Positions 12,291 through 24,500 of a stretch of 64,000 bases of DNA are shown one piece after another. The translations under genes and the position numbers were made by a program. The notes beneath the pieces were generated by a model. The model made no database searches. It was not told the origin of the DNA and saw only the letters and a list, made by a program, of their open reading frames with translations. How positions within the stretch are numbered: the first letter of the stretch is position 1; every line of letters starts with the position of its first letter. Source of the stretch: Hevea brasiliensis (Eukaryota; Streptophyta; Magnoliopsida; Malpighiales; Euphorbiaceae); contig NC_079496.1 of the NCBI RefSeq assembly GCF_030052815.1, forward strand, positions 69,801,652-69,865,651. Direction: 5' to 3'.

Positions 12291-13090
12291 GATGGCACCT
12301 TTGAATTGAGGAGTTGAAGACTCGGTTGCAAGAGTTGCTTGATAAGGGGTTCATACGCCCATGTGTCACCATGGCGAGCTCGGTCTTGTTTGTGAAAAAG
12401 AAGGATGGGACTTTGAGGCTTTGCATTGATTACTGGCAGTTGAATAAAGTGACTGTGAAGAACAAATATCCGTTGCCTAGAATTGATGATCTGTTTGATT
12501 AGTTGAAGGGAGCAGGAGTATTTTCTAAGATTGATCTCACATCAGGGTATCATCAGCTGAGGGTGAAGGATGCAGATGTGCCAAAGACTGCATTCAGGAC
12601 CCGGTATGGGCATTATGAGTTTCTGGTGATGCCCTTTGGCCTAACTAATGCACTAGCGGCATTCATGGACCTTATGAACCGTATCTTCCATCCATACCTA
12701 GATCGGTTCGTAGTGGTCTTTGTTGATGATATTTTGGTGTATTCCAAGACCAGGGAAGAACATGATGAGCATTTGAGGATTGTTCTACAAACCCTGAGAG
12801 AAAAGAAGCTGTATGCTAAGTTGTCCAAGTGTGACTTTTGGTTGAATGAGATTGCATTCCTTGGACACATAGTGTCAGCTGATGGGATTAGGGTGGATCC
12901 CAAGAAAATAGAAGCAGTGATGGAATGGAAGCCTCCCAGAAACATAACTGAGGTCAGAAGCTTCTTGGGGCTAGCTGGGTATTACAGAAGATTTGTGAAG
13001 GATTTTCCTTAATATTTGCTCCAATGACCAAGTTGTTACACAAGAATGTCCGATTTGACTAGAATGACAAGTGTCAGACCAGTTTTGAGA
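12291..13090 (+). pseudogene. J reverse transcriptase
   Basis: The RT copies the element's RNA into DNA. Visible blocks in order are the L-L-D-K-G-F-I-R-P entry (about 12335), [15 protein letters not shown] (12389-12433), M-P-F-G-L-T-N-A (12628-12651), and the catalytic F-V-D-D-I-L-V-Y-S (12718-12747). The catalytic aspartates are intact. Breaks are a frameshift near 12305, an in-frame TAG at 12500-12502 (CAG expected; CGA stands there in E), a stop at 13010-13012, and a TAG at about 13060 where E has TGG. Confidence 0.88.
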
Positions 13091-13512
13091 AGTTAAAGAC
13101 TATGTTGACAGAGGCACCAGTGTTAACACAGCCAGTGTCAGGAAAGGACTTCGTGGTCTATAGTGATGCCTCTCATAATGGGTTAGGGTGTGTATTGATG
13201 CAAGAGGGGAAGGTGGTCGCCTATGCTTCCAGGCAGCTAAGGCCACATGAACAGAATTACCCTACCCATGATTTAGAGCTTGCAGCAAATATCTTCGCAC
13301 TGAAGATATGGAGGCATTACTTGTATGGTGAAAAGTGCTATATTTACACAGACCACAAAAGCTTGAAATACTTGCCAACCCAGAAGGAGCTCAACCTTAG
13401 ACAGAGGCGATGGATTGAGTTCTTGAAGGACTATGATTGTGTAATTGACTACCATCCTGGGAAGGCAAATGTAGTTGTTGATGCTTTGAGCAGAAAATCC
13501 ATATCATCTTGA
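13091..13512 (+). pseudogene. J RNase H
   Basis: The stretch is open from 13102 to 13512. It shows the gypsy RNase H signature [15 protein letters not shown] (about 13153-13197), then [16 protein letters not shown] and [10 protein letters not shown]. The enzyme removes RNA from the RNA-DNA hybrid during replication. It ends with A-L-S-R-K-S, the usual linker to integrase. A frameshift just after 13500 separates it from integrase. Confidence 0.88.
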
Positions 13513-15110
13513 TATCATTGAATGCCCGTCTAACTTTGATTCGAGATGGAGCTATTTTGGCTGAGTTGCAAGTGAGGCCAAACTTGCTACAGCAGATTTT
13601 AGATGGGCAAAAGGCAGATGAGAAGCTAATGGCTATTATGAGCAAAATCTCAGAGGGAAAAGCAACTGATTATGAGGTGAAAGAAGATGGGTGTCTGTAT
13701 TACAAAGGAAGATTGTGTGTACCAGATGATGGGGAATTGAAGGCCAGTATTCTAAAAGAGGCACACACCAGTGTATATGCTATGAAACCAGGAAGTACAA
13801 AGATGTATCATGATCTGAAGCTTGATTGGTGGCACAGTATGAAGAGGACATAGCCGACTATGTGACTAAATGCTTGACATGTCGACAAGTCAAGCGAGAA
13901 CATCAAGTTCCATCGGGTTTGCTCTGACCTATACGCATACCTGAATGGAAATGGGATCGGGTCACCATGGATTTTGTAAGTGGTCTGCCTCTCACCCGGA
14001 AGAAACATGATGCAGTATGGGTGATAGTTGATAGATTAACAAAGTCAGCACACTTTACGCGATTAGGGTGACTACTCATTGGAGAAGTTAGCAGAATTGT
14101 ATATCAGTGAGATAGTTAGACTGCATGGAATTCCACTTTCCATCATATCTGATCGAGACCCAAGGTTTACATCAAGATTTTGGAAGAAGTTGCATGAGTC
14201 CTTGGGTACACAACTCCATTTCAGCACAGCTTTCCATCCTCAGACGGATGGGCAATCAGAAAGAGTAATCCAGGTAAACAATTGAAACCAATGAAATTGA
14301 TACAAATATTGAATAGAAATGATAACAATAACATGAAATATATGTCAGGTCCTTGAGGATATGCTGAGGAGTTGTGTCATTGAGTTTGAGGGAAGTTGGG
14401 ATAGATACCTCCCACTGGCAGAATTTGCATACAACAATAGCTACCAAGCTAGCATTCAAATGGCCCCATATGAAGCACTGTATGGGAGAAAATGTAGAAC
14501 TCCAGTGTGCTGGACTGAATTGGGCGAAGACAAACTGGTGGGGCCAGACCTGGTGAAACAGACTGAGGAGAAAGTGAAACAAATCAAAGCAAATCTGAAG
14601 GTTGCCTCAGACAGACAGAAATCTTATGCCGACCTGAAGAGAAAAGAAATAGAATATGTGGTTGGCGACAAAGTGTTCCTCAAGGTGTCACCATGGAAGA
14701 AGGTATTGAGGTTTGGAAGAAAAGGTAAGTTGAGCCCTAGGTTCATTGGCCCATATGAAGTCATTGAACGTGTGGGTCCAGTGGCCTATAGGCTAGCTTT
14801 GCCACCAGAGCTGGATAAGATCCACAATGTGTTCCACGTGTCCATGCTCAGAAGATACCGCTCAGATCCTTCACATGTCATCTCCAGGGAAGAGATTGAA
14901 ATACAACCGGATTTGACATATGAAGAAGAACCTCTACGGATCCTGGCTCGGGAAGTAAAAGAATTGAGGAACAAGCAGATTCCACTGGTGAAAGTGCTTT
15001 GGAGGCACCACAACACCGAGGAGGCAACTTGGGAAAGTGAAGAGACGATGAGGCAACAGTTCCCTCAACTGTTTGCATCAGGTAAATTTCGAGGACGAAA
15101 TTTAAATTAG
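13513..15110 (+). pseudogene. J integrase with C-terminal chromodomain remnant
   Basis: Integrase inserts the DNA copy. The first part carries the N-terminal zinc-binding region and stops near 13852. The catalytic core follows in pieces, with the family block [13 protein letters not shown] at 14136-14174 and [13 protein letters not shown] ending at 14273. A 75-bp intron-like insertion comes next. From 14349 the frame is open to TAG 15108-15110. It covers the integrase C-terminal region (H-N-V-F-H-V-S-M-L-R-R-Y) and a chromodomain-like end with V-L-W-R-H-H and E-A-T-W-E. Chromodomains direct insertion to particular chromatin. Confidence 0.85.
14274..14348 (+). other. Putative spliceosomal intron in integrase
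   Basis: The 75-bp insert begins GTAAAC and ends TATGTCAG, with CAG before and GTCCTTGAG after. Removing it joins S-E-R-V-I-Q directly to V-L-E-D-M-L-R, the arrangement known for gypsy integrases. If retained, an in-frame TGA follows at the fourth codon. Element E has the corresponding insert at 38310-38385. Confidence 0.65.
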
Positions 15111-15121
15111 AGGGGAAGAAT
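15109..15121 (+). promoter_or_regulatory. Polypurine tract of J
   Basis: AGAGGGGAAGAA directly precedes the 3' LTR. It primes plus-strand DNA synthesis. The same tract is found in reverse next to both LTRs of E. Confidence 0.85.
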
Positions 15122-18100
15122 TGTAACACCCTCCCGGTAGCAACTCCGTATATTCTACTGTTCCGGTGACCGGTGTCGGTCCAGAAAAATATTTAAACTA
15201 AAGTCAGGAACCATAATTAACTCAAATATTAATAAGAAAAATTTAGTAAAAATTTTAGAAATAAAATACAACCAAGTTAAATGAGCCGGTGCCCAAGCGA
15301 AGGGTAATCAGAGGGAAGTTGCGGTTCTCGCAATGAGGAGCCTTAAACCCGGGGGAAAAATTATAAAATAATTTTTGGGACTCCAAAAAAGGGTTATTGA
15401 GGTTCCCATGGCATTAGAATGCCAAGAAAATACCTAGAAAAATTTTTCAATCGGTACAGCCAATTTTGACCCGTTAAGCCAAACGGAGGGCATTTTGGTC
15501 ATTTCGCCTTCGAAGGTGATTTTTGACCGACTTGTCCAGTTAAGTAAATAATTATTATGAACTAAAATATGAATTAATATTGATGAAAAATGAATTGAAA
15601 GTTAGTAGTGATGAAAAGAAAAGAAAAATACAATATATGCAAATTATGACATCAATGTGATGTCATTTAAAATTGGCCACCAATCACATTTAAACTATCA
15701 TTTATCTAACTAATAAAAGAGGTAAATAAAGACCAAAGGAAAAGAAAAAAACGTGGGCAGCCATCTCCTTCTCCATTTCAGCCACACCATAGCCAAGAAG
15801 CAAACCTCCATTTTTCTTCCTCACTCAAGCTTGAAGATCTCTCAAGCCTCACCCCAAAACCCTAAGTTATCTTCACAAAAATTAATCTACACACCCTAAG
15901 CAAGCTATAGGCAGCCACAAAGAAGAGGAATTCTAGAGTTTTCACAAGCTCAATAAGTTGAGCCAAGAGGTTAGTGCTATACTTTCACTCTCACTCCTTT
16001 AATCCTTGTTAGAGCATCATTTTAAGTTAAGAAATTGTAAGAAAATGAAGTAAATTATATATGTTAGGGCATCTTCAAATTTTCGACAGCCCTAAGGAAG
16101 GATGAGTTTGATTGTTTAAATGAATTTAGAGTGGATAGAAATGATGTTTAAGGTATGAATATGCATGGATGTTGAACTAGTGTGCTAATTGAGGTTTATG
16201 GGTAAATTGAATTGGACATTAGGGTTTTGAGAAGTAAAAATTAAATTGGCTTATCAAACTATTAAAGAACACTCTAATGGTCAATAAGTGACCATTTGAG
16301 GTATGTTGACCATAAATTGGACTGAAAAATAGTATGGCAAAGTGAAGGTGTAATCGCCTAGGGCTGACAATGGTGAAATTTCAGTCCAATTACACAGCCA
16401 TAACTTTGGTTGTGTTAGTCCATTGGTGTTTGGCCAATTGGACATGAAACTAGGCTTACAATGGCACATTTTTGCTGAAGAAATCATGCCCAAAAGACCA
16501 AAGCAAGAGGACAAAACTTGGCCCCAATCCGGATACCCTGCAACTGATTCTGCAGAATTGAGCAAATGAACAGTAACTGTTCATTTGGCCATAACTCACT
16601 GTACATATGGTCAATTGACCTGAAATTTTTACAGCAACACGTTAAGACATAGAAAAACAACTTTCATGAAGGAACCTTCCCCAAATTATGGCCAGAACCT
16701 AACCCAAATGGCAGTGGCATTCACTGTTCATGTTACTGTAGATATGGTAATTTCTGCAGAATGGAAATCCGGCCAGCTGTGGTTTTTGGACCATATCTGG
16801 AGCTACAAAACTCCAAATGGAGTGATTAAAAAAAGGAAATTCAACTAGACAAAATAAGGAACAACTTTCATATTTGCCATTTCTTCAAATTTCCACTATA
16901 ACAGTGTTTAATAGAACAGTGAACTTAGACTCAAAAACTAAAATTTTCTGCCCTCTTGGTTTTAAGTTAGAAATGGTAATGGTGACCAATTCTAACAAGT
17001 TTTAAATGTAAAATGTGGTATGTTGGGAGTGCCAAAGTCAATGTACACATTTTCTATCCAAAAGTCAACATTTTTGTTGACCAATGAGGTGAATAGTGAC
17101 ACCAAAACTTGAAATGCACAAATTGAAGAATTTAAAAGTTTCAAATGCCCTAGTATACCTAACATGATTGGTTTGGATAGTTTGGCATGCCAATAGGGTT
17201 CAGTTAGCGATCGCACATGGCAATATGCCATTCTGTGATTTCATGGCTTTTAGCCATTCTGACTTTGCATTGAGAATTGGCCTTGTGCCTGAGATTATTT
17301 ACAGCTTGGTAGCTGTTCTGTTGCACACCGGGAGATGCATATGTGACCGATGGTGTGACGACCGAGGTACTAGATGCCCAAAGGCGCTTTACTCGTTATC
17401 CATCCGATGCCTAGTGTAGGTTACTTGGGGCAACCAAATGAATAAAAGTGAACAAAGTAAATGATATACAAATACCAAACAAATAAAACGTATACATTCA
17501 CTACACATTTAATTTCTTGCTATTTTCTTTTATTATATTATTGCACCACTAAGCATTATTGCTTAGCGCGTTGCTTTTGCCACGCGTAGGTACTGGAGAT
17601 ACAGATCGTGAGCCCAGTAGACCACAGACTGGGTGAGTCCATCCTGCAGCTCTGCACAGTGTCCGTGTCACCTCAACTTCTGCAGTGCATTGGTAGGACA
17701 CTAGGTGTCATTTTGACATTTTGTAACTTAATTTTGATTTTCTCATATGTAATTAAACTTGTGTAATGTATATTGAGGTTTATGTAAATTATGAAAATTG
17801 TATTTGTGAATGGAAAAGTAAATGGTTATTTATGAATTATATGTGATCATCACATGTGATGGATGGTTGAGAATTGAAATTGAAATGCGAGATCTTGATA
17901 TTGAGTTTTGTGATGATATTGGAGTTGAGAATGAATGAATTTGTTTATTGGAAGTGTTTTTCACAAGTTCCGAAGAACTGTTTTCTCCATTTTTAGCCGG
18001 TACTCTGCCGGATTTTCTTTAAACTTTACGGAACCTCAAATAAATTATGATTTCAATAAATGACTTAAATGAGTTATATTTTACAAGTTATATTCAAAAT

Positions 18101-18195
18101 TATGATGAAAATTAATTAGGGTATATTAGAGTGTGCCGGTACACCGTGTGACATTACTTACTCGGGTATACTGTACACGGGTAAGGGGTGTCACA
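15122..18195 (+). repeat. 3' LTR of J
   Basis: TGTAACACCC to GGTGTCACA, 3074 bp. It is very similar to 7219-10311. One segment near 15182, including the AACGTTCGG present in the 5' copy, is missing. The donor-like AGAG|GTTAGTG has its GT at 15970-15971; the 5' LTR has GTTAGA there. Several clustered differences from the 5' LTR are CAG/CGA-type swaps, near 16535, 17205, 17306 and 17392. Confidence 0.92.
17543..17589 (+). promoter_or_regulatory. Conserved LTR double hairpin, copy in J 3' LTR
   Basis: Identical to the copy at 9664-9710. It ends in TAG|GTACTGG, 606 bp before the LTR end. Confidence 0.65.
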
Positions 18196-18200
18196 TGAGA

Positions 18201-18660
18201 TATCTAGGCAGCTATTCCGCATGAGGATGTCTGAGGGACAAAATGTAGGAGATCATGTCCATAAGATGATTCAGATTATTGAGTAGCTGGAACATTTTGA
18301 CTTTAACATGGATTTCCAACTGCAGACGGATTTGATCCTTTAGTCCCTGCCTAAGTCATTTCGGAATTTTGTGATAAATTTCCATATGACTAAGCACGAA
18401 TACACCATGGCTGGTTGACTTAACATGCTTGTTACTGCCCAAAAGAATATGCCAGGAAATAAAGGAATAGAGGTAGCTTTGATTGCATCTTCTTCTGCTG
18501 GAAAGTCCAACAAGAAGAAAGACAATAAGAAAAAGAAACCTCAAATTCTTAGTCCTTCCAAGAAGATAGCCAAATAGAAACAAAGAGCAAAGCTGATAAA
18601 GGTAAGGGAAAGTGTTTCCACTGCTAGAAGGATGGGCACTGCAATAGGAACTATCCATAG
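18201..18660 (+). pseudogene. Copia gag, C-terminal part with zinc knuckle
   Basis: This is the continuation of 6861-7218 after element J. It reads on with L-F-R-M-R-M-S-E-G-Q-N-V-G-D-H-V, typical of copia gag. A lysine-rich stretch and a CCHC-like knuckle follow at about 18613-18655, where C-F-H-C is followed by a stop in place of a residue. Stop codons at about 18283, 18343, 18416, 18574 and 18625 break the frame; most could arise by C to T change. The gene is not functional. Confidence 0.8.
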
Positions 18661-18965
18661 TATAGTAAGTACTAGCAGCTTGTAGTAACGAGATATTAGA
18701 CTCCGGGTTGGCAATGGCTCATCTGTTGAAGCTTTAGCCATAGAATCTAAATCTTTATAAAAGTGTGGATGTGTTTTGTATTTAAATAAGGTTTTGCATA
18801 TACTTGATGCTTTTAAGAACATCATTTCTATATCTAGTTTGACTAGAGATGGTTATGAATTTCAGTTCATAAATGATGTTTGCAATATTTATTTTAGAAA
18901 TAAATATGTTGGTTCGAGTTATATGCATGATGGACTTTATTATTTAGATAATAATGTTAAATAGA
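18661..18965 (+). pseudogene. Copia protease remnant and integrase lead-in
   Basis: I-L-D-S-G, the copia protease active site, is encoded at about 18693-18707. The later protease block L-R-V-G-N-G-S is encoded at 18701-18721 in a shifted frame. In relatives these blocks lie tens of residues apart, so the middle of the protease is deleted. The bases CTCCGGG are shared by both blocks. Downstream, K-N-I-I-S-I-S-S-L and G-Y-E-F (open frame 18776-18964) are the usual transition into the pre-integrase region. Confidence 0.7.
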
Positions 18966-20080
18966 AATCTAAAGCAAGCAATCTAAAAGAATACAATGCC
19001 ATGGTGAAAATCAATTCATGTTTAAAATATATTTGGCACTTAAGATTAGGTCATGTTGTAGAAGATAGGATTGCAAAACTGGAGAAAATGGGGATTTTAT
19101 CCTCATTGAGTTTTGAACCTACTCTAACTTGTGAATCCTGCCTTCAAGGCAAAATGACTAGATCACCCTTTGTTGGACAAGGACTAAAAGCTAAAAATAT
19201 TTTGGAGCTAATACATAGTGATGTATGTTGTCCATTTAAGGAAATGGCTAGAGGTGGTTTTCATTACTTTATTACCTTTACTGATGATAAATCAAAACTT
19301 GAGTATTTGTATTTGATGAAATACAAACATGAATCCTTTGAAAAGTTCAAAGAATTTAAATCTAAAGTAGAAAATCAAACAGGAAAAAGTATTAAAGCTC
19401 TTCGATTAGATTGGGGAGGTGAATACTTGAAAGAGCATGGCATTGTTTCCCAACTGACTCCTCCAGGAAAACCACAGCTGAATGGTGTATCTGAAAGGAG
19501 AAATCGTACCCTATTAGATATGGTACGCAATATGATGAGCTATACTGGTATGCCAGTCTCCTTTTGGGGATTTGCATTAGAATCAGCATTGCATATTCTG
19601 CATAGGATTCCATCAAAATCAGTATCTTCCACACCTTATGATATATGGCGTGGAAGAAAATCAAGTCTTAAGCATGTTAAGATTTGGGGTTGTCCAGCTT
19701 ATATCAAAAAGCTGAACACTGATAAATTGGAAACCAAATCAAAAAAAGGTCGATTTGTTGGATATCCAAAAAGGAGCTTTGGATATTATTTTTGTTTGCC
19801 TACATCACAAAAGGTTGTGGTAGGTAGAGATGTCACATTTCTTGAACAACAGTTTGTTCAAGAAGGAGGCAAAAGAATGCAAATAGAATTAGAATTGGAG
19901 AATTCTGACCAACCAACAAATCAAATGGATATAGATCCATCTAGTCAACCTACACCTATTGATGAAACATTTACAGTTATTCCTCACAGATCAAACAGGA
20001 TATCTCACACACCAGTGAGATATGGTTTTCTTCATGAAGATGAACAAGAATTGTTTACTCATGAAGAAGTAGATCATGGA
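18966..20080 (+). pseudogene. Copia integrase
   Basis: This is part of an open frame from 19001 to 20269. The pre-integrase zinc region shows W-H-L-R-L-G-H-V and C-E-S-C-L-Q-G-K-M. Catalytic-core candidates are the D of I-H-S-D-V, the D of L-R-L-D-W-G-G-E-Y (usually D-R-G-G-E) and the E of V-S-E-R-R-N-R-T-L-L-D. The Y-D-I-W-R-G-R-K-S block and W-G-C-P-A-Y follow. It inserts the element's DNA. Upstream it is cut off from gag by stops and the protease deletion, so it cannot be made as part of the normal polyprotein. Confidence 0.88.
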
Positions 20081-20860
20081 GATGATCCACTTACCTATAA
20101 AGAAGCTATATCAGATATAGACTCTTCAAAATGGATTGATGCTATGAAATCCGAAATTAATTCCATGTATAAGAATCAAGTTTGGGATCTTGTTGACCCA
20201 CCTGAAGGTATTGTACCTATAGGGAATAAATGGGTTTCAAGAAGAAAATTGGTTCTGATGGAAAGGTAAAGACCTATAAAGCAAGGGTTAGTAGCGAAAG
20301 GGTTTCGCCAACGGTAAGGAATCGACTATGAGGAGACTTTCTCGCCTATTGCCATGCTTAAATCAATTAGGATTCTATTAGCTATAGCTGCATACTATGA
20401 TTATGAGATTTGGCAAATGGATGTCAAAATAGCTTTTCTCAATGGATATATTGAAGAAAATATTTTCATGGAACAACCTAGGGGTTTTGAATCCCAAGAT
20501 GGTTCCAAGGTATGCAAGCTAAAGCGATCCATTTATGGGTTGAAACAAGCTTCGAGGAGTTGGAACATCCATTTTGATGAAGCCATTAAGTCATTTGGTT
20601 TTATCAAAAATGAGGATGAGCCGTGTGTATATAAGAAGGTTAGTGATAGTGCTATCACATTCCTTGTCTTATATGTGGATGACATTTTGTTGATTAGTAA
20701 TGACATAGGTATGTTGACAACTGTAAAAGTATGGTTGTCAAATACATTCTCCATAAAGGACTTAGGGGAGGCAACCTATATTCTTGGGATTCGCATCTAT
20801 AGAGATAGAGCGAAAAGAATAATTGGTTTATCCCAAAGTCTATACTTGGAAAGGTGTTAA
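20081..20860 (+). pseudogene. Copia reverse transcriptase
   Basis: The block D-P-L-T-Y-K-E-A and W-I-D-A-M-K-S-E near 20090-20150 opens the domain. A frameshift near 20235-20268 interrupts the G-N-K-W-V region. The frame resumes with W-Q-M-D-V-K-I-A-F-L-N-G (about 20411-20446), K-L-K-R-S-I-Y-G-L-K-Q-A and the intact catalytic L-Y-V-D-D-I-L-L-I (about 20670-20696). It stops at 20858-20860. The catalytic motif is conserved, but the gene is broken on both sides. Confidence 0.88.
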
Positions 20861-21550
20861 AGAGGTTTAACATGCTTGATTCCAAGAGAGGATTGTTACC
20901 AGTGAGACATAGTATCCACTTTTCTAAAGAGATGTCTTTAAAGACACCTGGAGAAAGAGATAAAATGGTTAGGATTCCATATGCTTTCGCTATTGGAAGT
21001 TTGATGCATGCAATGATGTCACATATGCTGTTAGTTTGACGAGCAGGTTTCAATTTAATCCAGGTTTGGAACACTAGATAGCAATCAAGAATATCCTTAA
21101 GTACTTGAGAAGAACTAAGGATTTATTCTTGATTTATGGAGGTGGTGACTTGCAATTGGATGCTTATACTGATTATGATATCTAATCAGATATTGATGAT
21201 AGAAATCCTACCTCTGGGCATGTGTTCATTTGTAATGAGGGTGCAGTCAGTTGGAAGAGTTCCAAACAGTGTACGACTGCAGATTCCACTATAGAGGCTG
21301 AGTATATTGCCGCATCAGATGCTGCAAAAGAGGCTGTTTGGATAGGAAACCCCGATCTCACCAGAAATCCAAACACGTAGAAAGGCACTACCACATTATC
21401 AAGGAGATAGTTGGGCGAGGCGATGTAGCCATACAAAAAATAGCACCAGCTGAAAATCCGGCTGATCCATTCACTAAGCCTATGTCACAAGCTCAATTAG
21501 ACCGACATCTCGAGAAGATGGTTCTAAGATATTGTAATGAATGGCTCTAG
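20861..21550 (+). pseudogene. Copia RNase H, end of pol
   Basis: Fragments in changing frames run through the connection domain, with L-K-T-P-G-E-R-D-K-M-V-R-I-P-Y at 20938-20982. The RNase H block E-A-E-Y-I-A-A-S-D-A-A-K-E-A-V-W lies at about 21298-21345. A final open frame, 21338-21550, ends with the family's usual I-A-P-A-E-N-P-A-D-P-F-T-K-P segment. Stops near 21078 and 21183 and a frameshift near 21350 break it. Confidence 0.8.
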
Positions 21551-21554
21551 TGCT

Positions 21555-21564
21555 AGTGGGAGAT
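21555..21564 (+). promoter_or_regulatory. Copia polypurine tract
   Basis: AGTGGGAGAT lies 4 bp after the pol stop. Once solo LTR D and one TSD copy are removed, it abuts TGTTAGTAG, the start of the 3' LTR at 25023. Confidence 0.8.
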
Positions 21565-21568
21565 TGTT

Positions 21569-24500
21569 TGTCACACCTTACCCCTCTGTAAGGCATGACA
21601 TGTTCCCGTAGAATTTCTAATGAACTACTGAACTTCACCTACCAATAATTCATTAAGTACACTACAAGGGATTTTAAAACTATTTTCTTACATTTTGAAA
21701 GTGGTGAGCATTTTGGTATGAATTAAAATCATTTATTCAAAGCTTAAAAACTAGTAAAAATTTTTGTCAATTTTTATTTTTTCGTAAATTTTATAAAAAT
21801 TTTGACAGAGTTCCGTTTGTATTTGGAGAAAACAGTTCTTCAAATACCTGAAAAAAGGCACTTCCAATAATTTTCTCAACTCCCAACCTCCAAATAATCT
21901 CAAATCAACACAATTCAAATCATTCCACAGTTCAACCAACAATTTATCAACTTAAAATATTTCATAATTCCATCCACAGTGCATATAGTATGAAATTCAC
22001 AAATATAAATCTTAATTTACAGAAGAAAATCTAAAAATAATATTATTACAATTTATTTTACAACTGCTCAACTTTACATTAATACATAAAACATTACAAT
22101 ATTTACATCAAAATTAACTATAAGGGTATAAAACAATACCCATACAAAAAGATCAGTGTAGTCCTCAATTCAATAGCAGCTCACTATGCTGCTTTCTCTT
22201 TGCTCTTATCTGCGATAGTAAAATAAGCTATCGTTGAGTATAAAAATACTCAGTGGTGCACAATAAAAATTTTAAATATAATACATAAATCATTCATTAA
22301 CAAAACACAATTTAGATATTTCTCAATCACATTTCACAAATTATTAAAACTCATAATAACACAATTTAGTCAAATAATTCAATAAACACAGTGTTGCCAA
22401 GTCATACACAACTTAAGCCATGACACAAAATTTCCGATCAATGCCGTGTTGTACACCACGACAAATCAATCTACAACCCCACTAATCAAAATCAATGAGG
22501 GAGGTGGCTAGCTAGCTAATGAGTACTCATTCGATCTACAACCTCAACTAGTAAATCAGAGAGGGAGGAAAATAATCGATCTCACCCCATAAATGGAGGA
22601 GGAATAATAAGGCACTGTCATGATAAGTGTGAATAAAAAATCTATTTCAAACATTTTATTCAAATAATTCATAAGGAATCCGATAGATTTCCAAAGTCAT
22701 AGTTTCATTCACAAAGTGGCAACACTATTTATGATTAATAAAAAATTTTCATAAATCATACCAAATCAATTTTTCAATGACAAAATACTCAAATAAGGTT
22801 TATTTTGCACAAACCTGACGTGAGTCACCTCTAGGCCTTGACTCAATCTCTCAGACGTTCCAAGTCTTTTTCAGTTGAAACACACAGTTTCACAGTGTTT
22901 CAGTACCATAACTTAGCATAAATCCAAAAATAAATTCAATTTCACTTTTACCTAGCTTATATCTGCTAAACTCGACGTTCTTTAAAATTTTTGTTTCGGG
23001 GTTACTATTCACTACACTATTCAAGTCAAATTATTGACTTTCTAAGGCTTAATAGGTATGAAAATTCCAACTTTACCCACATACCACATTTTGGTCACCA
23101 AACTTGTTGGTTTTGGTCATTTTCTCAAAACTTAAGTCCTTTAGGCAAAATTGCAAATTTTCAGTTTTGGTGCCTTAGGTTTTACTGTTCCATTGGTCAC
23201 TTTACTGTTAGAATTTGGCAAAACTTTCTTCATATAAAATGTTCCCTGATGTCTTAAGTTTATTCTCCTTTTTTAATCACTTCAATTGGAGTTTTTTAGC
23301 TCAAGTTATAGCCATTTGAACCATGGCTGCCGGATTGGACTCAACCTAGAATTCTGGGCAATTTTTGATGCTGGCAGTTTTGGGTCACCAATTTGGGGTG
23401 GCCAAATGACTTGGTTAATGGCATAATTTAGGTTTTTGTTCTTCATGAAAGTTTTAGGTTTATATCTCATCTAACCACTGGTAAAATTTCAGGTTATATA
23501 GCCCTTCCTAGCTCAAGTTATGACTAAATGAATAAACACTGTTCATTTGGTCAGTTTGTACAGGGCAGACTGTGATTTTTCAAGTTTGGTCAATTTGTTC
23601 ACTAGGTTTTGGTCACTTTTTGGGCATGCTTCCTAAATGAAAATTGTGTCATTTAGTGTTTATTTTCATTTCCAATTGGTCTCATACCAATTGGACTTGT
23701 AAAATTTCATTTTTGGTCCCTCAAAGGTAACTTGGTCATGCTGCCAGCAGCATGACCATACTCCATCTGAATTTGGCCTTAACTCCAACCACTCCAACCC
23801 ACCTCATTAGGTCACAATTGACCATTTCTCTCCTTAAACTAGGTCAAAGACATCTTTTACAATTTTCTCACATTTTTGTCTCTAAACCCAAATGTCTAAA
23901 ACCCTAATTCACTCTAATTGTTGCATTCAACCATTTCCATGCCTTTAACCATAGTAATTAAGGTTCATATACCCATTCAAACCATTCAAACCATGCAATA
24001 AAACCCCCATACACAAGCTAGCCGAATTTCAGTCATGGTCCCTCAACAAATTTTTCTTTTCATTTTAAGTTTATTTATAAGTTAATCAAGCTAAAAACAT
24101 AACAAATAAACTAATTTTGTATCTTAAATCACTAACCTTGTTAGGTGTCTTTTTCCTCTTCTTATTTCTTCTCCTTTCTTCTTCTTTTTGTAAATAATAG
24201 CTAAATCAAAGGTCTAGGTTAAGATTTACTTAAGGATTTTAGGGGAATTTATGGTTAAATTGGGGTGTATGAAGCTTAAATTTAGAGCTCCAATGGAGTT
24301 TGGAAGAGAGATCTTTGGGGAGAGAGAGAACGGCTTAGAAGGGAAGAAGAAGACAATGAATTTTTTTTTCTTTATTTTTTATATTTATCCCTTAATTAAC
24401 TTAGTCAAAATATCAAGTAAATAAAAATTTATTTATGACTTCATATGTGATGTCACCTTGATGATGTCACTACCTTTTTTACTTTTCTTTTTCTTTTTTT

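Larger units (their letters stand above)
7219..18195 (+). mobile_element. Full-length Ty3/gypsy chromovirus J (Tekay/Del type)
   Basis: The element is complete: 5' LTR, primer site, gag-pol remains, polypurine tract and 3' LTR. It is flanked by a perfect 5-bp duplication TGAGA at 7214-7218 and 18196-18200, inside copia gag. The order protease, reverse transcriptase, RNase H, integrase, chromodomain end marks a chromovirus. The protein motifs match plant Tekay/Del elements. LTRs of about 3.1 kb are nearly identical by eye apart from scattered changes and small indels, so insertion is fairly recent. Coding is broken in several places, some of it possibly artefactual (see findings). Confidence 0.9.

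Noticed and set aside
12034..13012. Endogenous pararetrovirus as the source of the RT sequences.
   Set aside because: LTRs, a tRNA primer site next to the LTR, integrase and chromodomain are all present, and no movement or coat protein is seen; this is a gypsy retrotransposon.
18201..21550. A separate copia element or host gene starting after 18200.
   Set aside because: It reads on from 6861-7218 across J once one TGAGA copy is removed, so it is the same interrupted element.
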